Assembly (NCBI GenBank): GCA_029204225.1
Contig: CM055108.1
Coordinates: 6,201,599 to 6,265,598, forward strand
Reading direction: 5' to 3'
From: Diphasiastrum complanatum
Taxonomy: Eukaryota; Streptophyta; Lycopodiopsida; Lycopodiales; Lycopodiaceae
Length of the DNA stretch: 64,000 nucleotides
Shown here: in pieces, positions 21,050 through 31,800 of the stretch
How positions within the stretch are numbered: the first letter of the stretch is position 1
Layout: every line of letters begins with the position of its first letter
Translations under genes and position numbers: made by a program
Notes under the pieces: model-generated
The model's database searches: none
What the model was told of the DNA's origin: nothing
Seen by the model: only the letters and a program-made list of their open reading frames with translations

Positions 21050-22147
21050 TCTATGGTCAAAGAAGGAAAAGTTGTTGGACTACCAAAGACACTGTCAAAG
21101 GAGCTTCAACCTTGTGAAGCTTGCGTTTTGGCAAAATCACACAGAAGGCCTTTTCCAAGATCAAGCATCAAAACGAAGCATCCATTTGAACTCGTGCACT
21201 CTGATGTTCATTTCTTTTCAACCAAGAGCAAAGGAGGAGCAAATTGCTTTGTTTTCTTTGTAGATGATTATACAAGATATTCTTGGATCTATATGTTGTC
21301 TTCTAAAGCCATGGTTTATGATGTTTTTCTTACTTTCAAAGCTTATGTAGAAAAGCAGTTTTCTTTCAAGTTGAAAGCTTTGAGAAGTAATAGTGGAGGA
21401 GAATACACCTCCAGTAAGTTTAAAGACTTTTGTGAGAGAGAGTAAATACAAAGAGAATTTTCTTGTTCTTATACTCCTCAGCAAAATGGAGTTGCTGAGA
21501 AAAAAAATGGAACTTTGTGTGAATGTGCAAAAGCCATTAGGCTAGAAGCTTCTCTACCTAAAGAATTTTGGGGAGAAGCAGTTGCATGAGCAAATTATCT
21601 TTGTAATAGGCTTTCTAATCTTGCAATAGAAGGAAGAACACCATTTGAGATGTTGCATAATAAAAAGCCTAAGGTAGATCATCTTAGGATCTTTGGCTAT
21701 GTATGCTTTGTTCATGTACCTTTAGAGACTAGGAAGAAGGAAGATCCTAGTGCTGTTAAAGAAATTTTTGTAGGATATGCATCTACTAAAAAAGCATACA
21801 AAGTATATCTTCCCTCTACTAACAAGAATGTTGTTAGTAGAGATGTGATCTTTCATGAAGATCAGAAGTTTAACTTGGATGAAGCACAGATCAAGGAGTC
21901 TCATGCAAGGTCTACAATCATCAATCTTGATGCTGCTCAAGAAGTGGTGAGGCCGAGGCTTGAGGAGGAGCAACTTCAAGCACCTACACCAAGAAGATCT
22001 ACAAGAGAAAGATCTGAGCCAAGAAGGCTCACATATGATGTTGAAGGAAGGCAAGTGGAAGGTGAAACTTCCTATCATGCTCTCTTCATATCAGATGAAG
22101 AGAGCCTAAAGTGTCCAAGAAGCACTTCAATCCGAGAAGTGGGTTGA
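21050..22147 (+). pseudogene. Copia integrase
   Basis: Zinc-binding CEACVLAKSHRRPF, then the DDE core: ELVHSDVHFFS (Asp), FFVDDYTRYSW (Asp), RSNSGGEYTS, and PQQNGVAEKKN (Glu). Then HLRIFGYVCFVHVP and DVIFHEDQKF. Stops at about 21445 and 21587 break the frame; 21650-22147 stays open. It ends with the RRSTRERSEPRR linker before RT. Confidence 0.87.
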
Positions 22148-22151
22148 AGCA

Positions 22152-23057
22152 ATGACCCAAGAGTTTGAAGCCTTGATGTCAAACAACACATGGGAGCTTG
22201 TGGAGCCACCAAACAACATGCATGTGATTGGATGTAAGTGGGTTTTCATAATCAAGTATAATAATGATGGATCTATCAATAAATATAAAGTAAGACTTTG
22301 TTCCAAAGGCTACTCTCAAATCAAAGGTCTTGACTATGAAGACATTTTTGCACCAGCTGCAAAAATGGTAACAATCAGAATACTTATATCTCTTGCATGT
22401 TTTCACAATTGGAGAATGTTTCAGCTTGATGTTTCTAATGCCTTTCTCCATGGTTACCTTGAGGAGGAGATTTACATGGAGCAACCTCCTGGTTTTGTGA
22501 AAGAAGGTGAAGAATCAAAAGTTTGTCTTCTGTTCAAAAGTCTCTATGGACTAAAACAAGCACCAAGGTCTTGGTATGCAAGGCTCAACTCCTATCTCAT
22601 ATCACTCGGATGTCTTAGTGAATATGACCCCTCTCTGTATTATAAGTTTGTAAATAACTTTTTAATTATTCTTCTCCTCTATGTAGATGATATCATTCTT
22701 TGTGAAAATAATGAGAAGCTAGTTGAAAAAATTAAGCATGCACTTGATAGTGAGTTTAAGATGCAGGACTTAGGAGTTCTTTACTATATTTTAGGCCTTG
22801 AGATTGACTTTTGGAAAGGTCATGCCTTTATAAGTCAAAGTAGATATGCACTTTCCATGCTCAAGAAATTCCAAATGGAAAACTGTAAAGGCATAGATAC
22901 ACCAATGGAGCACATTGTAAAAGTTCCTATGAAAGATGATGAAAAATCCTTTGTGGACATCACTCTTTATAGGAGTCTTATTGGCTCACTTATATGGTTA
23001 ACAATGACTAGGCTTGATCTAAGCTTTAGTGTGCATAAGCTAAGTCAACACATGTAG
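22152..23057 (+). pseudogene. Copia reverse transcriptase
   Basis: A 301-codon open stretch: LVEPPNNMHVIGCKWVF, KVRLCSKGYSQIKG, MFQLDVSNAFLHGYLEEE, SLYGLKQAPRSWYARL, and active site LLYVDDIILC, then GSLIWLTMTRLDLSF and a stop in place of the codon after QHM. All catalytic Asp residues are present. The upstream join to integrase has a stop at 22145. Confidence 0.9.
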
Positions 23058-23084
23058 GATCCAAAGATATATCACTGGAAGGTG

Positions 23085-23655
23085 GCCTAATGAATCTTGA
23101 GGTATATATCTTCTACCTTAGACTATGGATTAATCTAAAAAGGAGAAGATATTACTTTGGTTGCTTTTTCAGATTCAGATTTTGCAGGAGATAGGTTGGA
23201 TAGAAAATCCACAAGTGCTTACACAATTTTTCTTGGAGGGAACTTTGTTTCTTGGCTATCAAAGAAACAAGCAACTGTATCCTTATCATCCTGTGAAGCT
23301 GAATACAAATCTCTTACAACCACAACAAAGGAGGTTTTATGGATCAAAAGGCTACTTTTGGAGCTAAACTGTTATGTAAATGAAGACCTTCCAATTATCA
23401 AAAATGACAACATTTCAGCTCAGGCTCTTGCAAATAATCTTGTATTCCATGCAGGGAGCAAACACGTCGAGGTAGCTCATCATTTTGTAGGAGAAAAAGT
23501 TATTGAGAGAGAGAGAGATCTTATTGGAGCATGTTGGATCTTCAAATTGTGTTGCAGATCTTCTCACCAAGCCATTGCTCAAGAATGTCTTTATCAAGAT
23601 GAGGTCTAACCTTGGCCTCATTTCAAAGTCTATGTTGGATAGGAACATATATTTT
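23085..23655 (+). pseudogene. Copia RNase H
   Basis: AFSDSDFAGDRLDRKSTSAY (Asp), SLSSCEAEYKSL (Glu), IKNDNISAQALA (Asp), FHAGSKHVEVAHHF. A one-base frameshift near 23520, inside a GA run, moves the final CVADLLTKPLLKN and KMRSNLGL segment to another frame. It is separated from RT by stops at 23057-23150. Confidence 0.85.
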
Positions 23656-23661
23656 AAGGAG

Positions 23662-24500
23662 TGTGAAGATTAGTAAAAAATATCTTCCTATCTCGAGTTT
23701 TGGGGCCATGACCATGTTATTTTCATTTGTAAACTATGTTGTACATAAAATCATGTGAATTGAGCACATAACCTTCTAGAATAGGTCGAGTTTGAGTTAG
23801 GTAGATTCAAATTTGATGTCATGCAAAAGTTTAGATAACATGCAATGTCATTCAGTGTGCATGCAAGCCACATGCAATCAGTGCATGCAACATGCAAAGT
23901 GGTTTTTATGATCTACACATGTCTAGGCAATTTTGAGAGTTGACATGCAGTACATGCAATATCCATGCATGCAGTTACACATGTGGATCCTTGGTGGTTG
24001 AGTTAACTGAGTTAAGTAGAGCAATGACTTTTGGATATCAATTACCCTTGATGCATGGCTTTTTGTATTAAATGGCTATTGGCCTTTGGCTATCCATTAC
24101 TGATGTCCCTTGACTATCCATATTTGGAAACTAGATTGGCACTACTCCCTATATAGGAAAAAGTTTTCCCTCACATATGTCAACTTTTGTTGCTCTAGTA
24201 TGACTCCATTATAGAGTAAAGAGGTTCATCTTTGTTAGTGTCGCATGTTTTATTTTGCTATGTCATTGTTGTTGGAGTTAATCATACTCCTATTCACCTC
24301 ACTTTCATCTTCAGAGATCCTTCAATGCCCTTTAAATAATATATTGATCCGCAAACTACTTGAAATCTATTGTACACTATGTAAAATCTGCAAAATTACT
24401 CTTAGTTGCTACACAATCTACATAATACGCAAAAGTTTCCATAGTCTAGAAAATTTTCACAGTCTACAGAAATACAAAAGATTGAACATAGTTTGAAAGT
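23662..24500 (+). repeat. Probable 3' LTR of copia element
   Basis: After the RNase H end, a purine-rich ATTTTAAGGAG is followed by TGTGAAGATTAG, a likely LTR start. A TATA-like CTATATAGGA near 24152 fits an LTR promoter. No 5' copy exists in the window, so the right boundary is a guess. Confidence 0.4.
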
Positions 24501-24991
24501 GCAAAAAAGACAACTCGAAAAAAGTCACTAAATTCGACTATAGGTTTGGGGACCAAAGCTGAGTCATCAAACAAAAAAGCCAAAAAAGCCAAAAAAAAAA
24601 TTCGACTATGTGGGTTTCGGCCAAAACAACCCAAAAGTTAAATAACTCACATTCTTTGCATTAATCAAATTTTTCATGGTGCCACTCAAAATGAAGATCT
24701 TGAGAAATTTGAGCCATTCCAATCATGGATTTTTACATTTTAGAACACGAGTGTTATATTTTGATTATTGTACAACAAATATTTGCTCACTATCCAAGTA
24801 CACCTTCGTGCATGCTCTTAATCCATTTAACTGTGTTAGTCATTGTTTATAGCTTACATGAATATTGTAATCATTTTTTCTACTGTATGTATATTTTGTA
24901 ATAAGCAAACAATAGCAATGAGAGTGAAAATGCATGCAAGCAAGCATGACTACCAACAAGTTGCACTACAACAAGGATTAGCTTTGAAAAG
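24501..24991. other. Intergenic, no gene seen
   Basis: AT-rich, with an A-rich tract of AAAAAAGCC repeats near 24570-24600. Nothing coding on either strand. Confidence 0.4.
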
Positions 24992-26330
24992 GTGCAAAAA
25001 CTATTGAGTGTTTTGATAAGAGCAATCTACAGGATAGTTTTCCTATACATTTTGGAGAATACGTTTATGAAGATTCGTCTTTGTGAGCATGCTAATCCAT
25101 TTAGAGCCTTAATGTGGAAAATTAGTCCAAGAGCCAACAGGTTATATCACTTGTTTGGTAGAGAGATGTTAAAATTGGGAGGTATGCAAGACTCAAATCA
25201 TATGCATAGGCTGCAAAGGTGGTCATTAGCAAAAGGCTTCACTTGCTCCTCTGATGAAGGCAACAATGTAGTTGATTATGTGTTGGCATCATTTCACGTG
25301 TCTAATCATATTCAAGAAATGAAGATTGGTCCTCTTTTGTTCAAATCAAACCATCACATGTTGCCAATTCAACAATTGCACAATAACAAAATTGAATTTC
25401 TATGGAATATTCAGATTTCAACCACATAAACAGGAACTCCCATCACTTATTTGAAGGAGATCTTCGCACAATTTATCGTGGAGAAATGGTAGAAATCAAA
25501 TATTAAGGCTTCATAAAGCAATCGTAAAGTGTCTAAAATCTTCGTTCACAGCAAAGAGTAAAACAGGAACAAGTTAGGTTTCCCATGTAATCCTTGGTCA
25601 GGCATGAATTTAAAGCAGCTAGGAAGAAGCTTAAGGAAAGTGATGGTAAAGAGAGCAACCATTTCACACATAACGTCAATAAAACCCAAAAGGCTTGCCT
25701 TTACAAAAGACTACTTAAGACAAGTTCAAACATATGATAAAAGAACTAAACTTTTTTGGAGGTCACTATTTGACAGACTAAGTTGCATAGAGACGTTATT
25801 CAACTCAAAACACGGTTTAATAACTCATGAAGTCATATGAAGTTGAAAGAAATTGTTGGACCTTGCGTAACAACAGTCCTGCTTTATGGTTGTAAAGTGT
25901 AGATCAGAAGGGTCCAGTTAAAGTTTTCGACTTCTAGTATGGGTGAATGCAAACTACACCAACCTAATTCTCTTAGCTGAAATTATTATTCTTCCTTTGG
26001 AGAAGTCACTGTGATTAGGGAGATAAATACATTGAAGGCTTCCAACAAAGGCTCTTTAACGTGGTGGCTGAAAGTTAATAAAAAACATAGGTGGATTACA
26101 TTGAAAAATAGTAGTGTTTTTTTTTTAATCAGCATGATGAATGGGCTTAACACTCGTAAATTCAGGTCATTCAATTATGAATTAGAAGAAAAACCCTTAA
26201 TAAGGAAATGCGAAACTATCAAGAATTGATCGACCCAATGAGAGGAGAACCAAACAACAAAGCCACATCATCGCAGATATTCCTAGAAGATTGGATCATT
26301 CGACTCAGTTGAGTAGAGTACCACTTGGAA
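24992..26330 (+). pseudogene. LINE-type remnant (endonuclease end and RT C-terminal parts)
   Basis: The frame 24992-25429 contains FTCSSDEGNNVVDYVLASF and MKIGPLLFKSNHHM. These look like the C-terminal end of a LINE endonuclease, where usually SDHRP follows; the key Asp-His is altered to NHH. Further right, 25604-25840 (YDKRTKLFWRSLFDRL) and broken frames to ~26230 (VLLYGCKV, LILLAEIIILPLEKSL) resemble the region after the LINE RT domain. The RT core between them is missing. Many stops. Non-LTR origin is likely; the clade is uncertain. Confidence 0.45.
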
Positions 26331-26528
26331 CGTTTGTCCTTCAAGCTCACTTGAAACTGAAAAATATGCTAGATCCCTTGGGCACTTTATAATGGCAACA
26401 GAAACCTTGTTGATTTTTTATTCAAAGTTAGTTCAGTTTATCTAAACTGCTTGTCATAATCATTGTACTTTTTCGTGATGGTTCCCATAGACTGCAGTCT
26501 CAGCAAACTTTCAGAGAGACGCCATTAT

Positions 26529-26530
<2 letters not shown>

Positions 26531-26586
<56 letters not shown>
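26531..26586 (+). repeat. (TC)28 microsatellite
   Basis: Pure TC dinucleotide run; a shorter CT run follows at 26651-26665. Confidence 0.97.
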
Positions 26587-26589
<3 letters not shown>

Positions 26590-26856
26590 TCACATTATCG
26601 CTATTTTTCATGTGAGACCTAAAAAACCCTAAAAACTAAAAAATGAGCGCCTCTCTCTCTCTCTCAAGCGATCCTAAAGCACACCCTCCACTCCATTTTA
26701 TACCTTCTCTCTTTCTAGAAACTTATCTTTCTAGGAATTTCTGAAGGCACATGCTATCTCTCTAGAAAGTTCTAAATGCACGCCATTTTCAACCCATTTT
26801 CACTGCACTTCAAATGCCCTTCAATGATGTTCTAGGGCAAACATGGACCAATGGGG

Positions 26857-26860
<4 letters not shown>

Positions 26861-26922
<62 letters not shown>
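26861..26922 (+). repeat. (TC)31 microsatellite
   Basis: Pure TC run directly before the Pro/Ala-rich frame at 26956. Reading frames through it are artefacts. Confidence 0.97.
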
Positions 26923-26924
<2 letters not shown>

Positions 26925-26955
26925 GCATGCCACGGCCAGCCATTCTCCATCATGG

Positions 26956-27985
26956 ATGCCTCCTAGGTGCAGGGGGACCTCTCCCCCCCCCCAGGCTGCT
27001 CCAGCAGCGTCAGAGATGCTGCCTGCCATTGATCCACAGGCAGCGCTGCTTGTCCTGCCTCAAAAGGCAGCAATTCTGCCTCCCTCTACGCCTATTTCTA
27101 TTTCTGTCAACAGTGCACAGGCAGCTGTTGCTGCCCCTACCTCCATTACATCTGCTGCTACTCCACTACCTCTGCCCATTACAGTTCCAATCTCTCCCTC
27201 AGATCCTATTTTGCATAATAGTGAACCCAATATCACCCTCCCCTTATCTCTAATGACCCCTAGTCTGAAAGGATCGATGCCTCCATCATTCCTGATCTCT
27301 CTTCTCCATGAAGATTCAATAAGGCTATTAACTCTTTGACAAGCACCAACATGTGATTGAATCCCATCAAAAAATGATTCTATCTCTGCAATCGCACGTC
27401 CAGCAGATGGATACATCTTGAAGAAATCAAAAGGAAACTTGCAATTATCAAAAGTGAACCATCCTCCCAAATAACTATTTTGGGTAAGATTGAGCAACTC
27501 GAAAGCAAAGTCGAAAAGCATCATACACTTTCCAATCAAAGTCTGAGTAAAGCCATTACTCCATTTATTGAGAGCCAACTGTGAGAACGAAAAGCTCTTA
27601 ATGTTTGTGTTACAGATACTCCGAACCTACAAGATGCCAAGGAAGAAGCTAGAAAGTTTTTGGAAGAGAACCTTCTACTTAAGATATGGAAACAACATGG
27701 TGACCTTTGAAGGATCCAAATACAATTGTCGTATGTTTCACATCAGTGGCACACCGTCATGAAGTGCTGGGGAAGAGACTGAAATCGTGGGATACCAACA
27801 CATATTCAGACGAAGATCTAACTTTCATTCAAGCGCAAGAACGCAAAAAGGTGCGACTAGAAGCCATTGATCCACAGGCAGCGCTGCCTGTCCTGCCTAG
27901 AAAGTGCTTATCTATAGTCTATAGGGATGGTATCATTATATTTGTGGATCAAAAGCATATAGTTAATAATGAGACTGAAATCTGA
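26956..27985 (+). pseudogene. LINE ORF1-like coiled-coil ORF, frameshifted
   Basis: Begins with a Pro/Ala/Ser-rich stretch (26956-27339). After frameshifts, a helical segment (LEEIKRKLAIIKSE, KIEQLESKVEKH) follows at about 27410-27540. Next is NLQDAKEEARKFLEENLLL (~27625-27680), and in another frame from 27707 KRLKSWDTNTYSDEDLTFIQ and ERKKVRLE, ending at 27985. The coiled coil followed by a DEDLT segment resembles ORF1-region proteins of plant non-LTR elements as I remember them; I cannot confirm the family. The segment AIDPQAAL appears twice (27028 and 27864). Confidence 0.35.
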
Positions 27986-28219
27986 GTTGAAGTCAGAGAT
28001 AGAGAAATGAAGAGTTGTCCAATTAAACCCTGTATATGGTCTTTGTACCATATAATCCTGGACTATAACACTCTTCTTAGGGTTTCTATTTAAAGTTATA
28101 AAAGTTTAGTTCTGATAGTTGCAGAAAGTTTCTTCCAACAGCATTGATCCATATATTTACTAGCATACATGGAATACGTTTTTCGTCTTACATGCTTTAT
28201 GGCATGAAAAAGACATTAA

Positions 28220-28297
<78 letters not shown>

Positions 28298-28858
28298 CAT
28301 CCAAGGGTAGGTCAAAGTTACATTAATATAAAAAGTTCGTTCAAGCTCGAGATGATAAACTGCAAAACCACCAAAAGGCAGTCCTCAATATCTGTGCTCC
28401 ACTTTCGGAGAGTAATTTATGTGCTATGTCGAGAATATCATAAGGCATCAGTTTATTCCAGAAACTTGATGCATTCTTGCTTAACTAGAACATGAGACTA
28501 GCAATGTTGATGAAACAAGTAACATCAAAAAAATCTTGTTTGCACTTGATTTCCCGATCTCCAAGTTCTATCAAAATCAGCTACCCCCAGTTTTGTCACC
28601 AGTCATTAATAAAATGACTTATATTCAAAATGATATAGTGGACTACTTATCAAGATCAAGACAAATGCTCCTCTGAAGACTTGGTATGGCCTACATCCTC
28701 AAAACACAAATTCAAGTCAGTGAAAAAATGAAACCTCAAAACAGATGATGCTGCAACAAAATCTCTCCAACTCTTGCCAGGTTTTCCTCTTAAACTGCAT
28801 GAATCATTCCATTTGGCTGTTTCAGACCATAACAATCAACTGCGAAAAAAATCTACAG
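27986..28858. other. Intergenic with (CT)35 microsatellite
   Basis: A CT run at 28224-28293 lies in otherwise AT-rich DNA. The right part is downstream of the minus-strand host gene and may hold its 3' UTR. No other feature seen. Confidence 0.5.
28224..28293 (+). repeat. (CT)35 microsatellite
   Basis: Pure CT dinucleotide run followed by CCATCCATCC. Confidence 0.97.
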
Positions 28859-31800
28859 TCAAGAGGCTTTAAGTAGCCAAGTGTCTAGCCAAATGCCAAC
28901 TAAAAAGGTCCCGGCCAGGTCACCAACAGCACAGCCTGTGAACAGGAACGACAAAAATCGAAAATTATTCACTAGAAAATCTAAAGAGCATCTTTCTTCC
29001 AGAAAAAATTTAGAGCTAGTGCAAAATGGATGATTTACCACAAAGATCCAACAAATGGTGCATTCTATCGTTTTAAATCACACTTTCATCAGATATTCCA
29101 TGAAAGAGAGCCTGCAGGCATGCAAACTCACTTTCTGAAAGCATCGAAAATAAAGGAAGATCAAGGCAGACAGCTAAAGGACTCAAAAAGGTTTGATTTT
29201 TCTAAATAGCTACCCACATAAGTAAAAGTTGATTACTACAGTAAGATGCAGCTTCAAACATAAATGATATTCTGCGCATACCTATCCACGTTCCAGTTGA
29301 TGGCTTTATAAGCACTGCACCCAGACCAGCTCCTAAAGATGCAAAGATCAAAGAGCCACCAGCTTTTAAAGTGTTCCCAGCTGTTTTCCTGGCTAAGCTT
29401 CTTAAGACTCTTGTTTCTAGATCACCTTTAGTACTTTTCTTGTCCTTGCCTTCACCTTGCTTTTGACGAAACAAGACTTCAAGACTCCGGTAGACATCTA
29501 GTGACTCTTGCACTAGCCAATTAGCAGCCACTCCCAAAGCATGTGCTGCAAGCATGGAGATAGGGGTTAAGAATGACAATTGCTAACTACATTCATGAAA
29601 AATTCAGAAAGATCTAAAGAAGAACCTGTCAGCTAGATGAATAAAAACCAGCGTATACAAGCTAATAAACTTTATCTTACTTTGTATTAAAAAAATTCAT
29701 TGGCACTCCCAAAAAGTCCTATGCTTAAGAGTATACACCTTGTACTTCCAATAATATACAAAAGTGGCCTAAACTGATCATGTTGCAAATTAAAGATTTA
29801 ATAGCAGCTCTAGGAAAGAAGAGGGAAGGAAGCTCTTTCATGGTAATCATACCCCACTGCAAAGTCCCAAAAGAATCATTCACCTAGTCTTTTATATTAC
29901 CTTCTAGAATGCCCCCTTACAAAGACTGTACATCACTGATCTTATGGTTGTTGAATTCATCATCTTTGAGCAGTCTTTGAATCGTACAGGGGAGTAAATG
30001 ACTGAGGAACACTTCTAGCATGATCTTGATAAGCATAAAATAGCTGAGAAGAGCATGCTTGCTGGACAAAATCCTAGCTTCATGGTGACTCTATAAACTC
30101 AATAGTCATATCGCAGCTTCAGTAGTAAGTCATGGTCAAGGTCAGTGGAATGTGGCCTGTTGGTTGATGACTCCTGGAGTTTGATTCCACTCATGTATAC
30201 ATGCACATACAAGATAGGCAAAATTTGTCATAGGATGCCATCGAGACTTGGAACAATTACAGACAACAAGTTGAAGAGTCCCATAACAATCTTCAACTAA
30301 GACCATTGTATGAACTGATGCTGAGCACTAAACGAATCACAAACCCTCCTCTACAAGGAGCTGCAAATGGGTCTTTCAAAAAGAACTTTCAAACAATCAA
30401 ACCAATGAGTGACATCCCGGGACTCAATGGTCATAGTAAGAGCTCGAGCAAAGTCTAGTAACATTGATACAAGGAAAGACATCAATAGCCTCTCATGTGG
30501 CCTAACCAGTAGGCCGACCATCGCACTCAAACAAACGTTGTATTTGGCATACCTTATGAACTCAATCAAAGGTATTGAAATCAAACAAAGTACAAAGACA
30601 GCAAATAGCAATCATTTACAACTAAGAAAGCTAAATGAAACACCTTGACTGCCGAAAGCTCAAATAGATCTCCAAAATATGGAACTCTGTTACAGAGAAC
30701 TCAAGACAGCAATCTCAATAATCTAGGAAACGGATAGTCTATGGCTCCTATTAATACTTAGTCAGAGGCATCTTAAAAGGTTCCGTAAGGGTCCTTGTAG
30801 TGCCCCATTTTTAAGGCATTAATAACTCAAATAGGAGGTCCATATCTTACAAAATACTACTGTTACACTCCTAGAGCATAAGCTTGTCAAATCACCAAAA
30901 GTTGTAGAGGAGAATGAATCTCCTCCCATCCTCAGGTAACCCTTATAGCTCCTACCTGCTATTTTAGTTTCAGCCTCCAAGGCATCCATGCATGGCTGGC
31001 CAGGTCACCTTGGACCCAACAATACCCAAACAGCGGAACAAAACCCGCTGGAAATCCTTAGACTTAGGCGGTACTAGCAAGAAAACCATATCACCCTCAT
31101 CATTCCTTATAAGTACGATTTGCACGAACATAAGCCTCCGCTCAATCCTGAGCCTTGAACAGACTTAATCGAGCCAACTCTAGCTTTGCCTGCATCTGAG
31201 TCAAGAACTCTGCAGCACTGGGCACTTTCTGAGGAATGTCAAGGGTAGCTGGATTAGCAGGCCGGAACCCATAGTTGAGCTCGAAGGGGCTCATACCAAT
31301 AGACACCTGCTTCTTATCATTGTACGCAAACTCAAGTAGCGATAAATAGTTAACCCAATCGATCTGCGACTCACTGACATGCACTTTAAGCACGTCTTCA
31401 AAGACCTGGTTGACCCTTTCGGTCTACCCATCACAGTCTGTGGGTGCTCACTACTACTCATCTGCAACTGTGTGCCCAGCTTGATAAACGCGTTAGTCCA
31501 AAATGTTCCAATGAATCAGGGAACCCTTTCGGAGACAATGGACTTAGGAACTCCATGCAATCTCACAACGTGTTCAGTGAATAGCTCTGCGACTTGCAAA
31601 GCTATCACAGTCTTTCGGGTGGCGATAAAGTGAGCCATGGTCAACCTATCCACTACTGCCATGACCAAATCGTGCCGACTCGAGGTCCTGGGTAGCCCAG
31701 TGATAAAGTCCATCAAGATATTCTTCCAACAACCCTATGGAATCTGTAGGAATTGCAGTAAACCTCGAGGGGCACGCTCCGCCATGTTCACCTGACAAGG

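Noticed and set aside
23496-23609. True C-terminus of copia RNase H as ERERDLIGACWIFKLCC
   Set aside because: This frame arises from a frameshift in a GA run; the conserved ADLLTKPLLKN continues in the neighbouring frame.
26832-27029. Arg/Glu repeat protein
   Set aside because: Product of translating the TC/GA microsatellite. The same applies to frames at 34881-35087, 47419-47795, 49566-49845 and 57631-57858.
27060-27578. Minus-strand 172-residue ORF
   Set aside because: Antisense to the plus-strand LINE ORF1-like frames; its composition mirrors the opposite strand and shows no motif.
30351-30611. 86-residue minus-strand ORF as an exon
   Set aside because: It lies in the LTR-like part of the gypsy remnant in intron 4; exons 4 and 5 join in phase without it.
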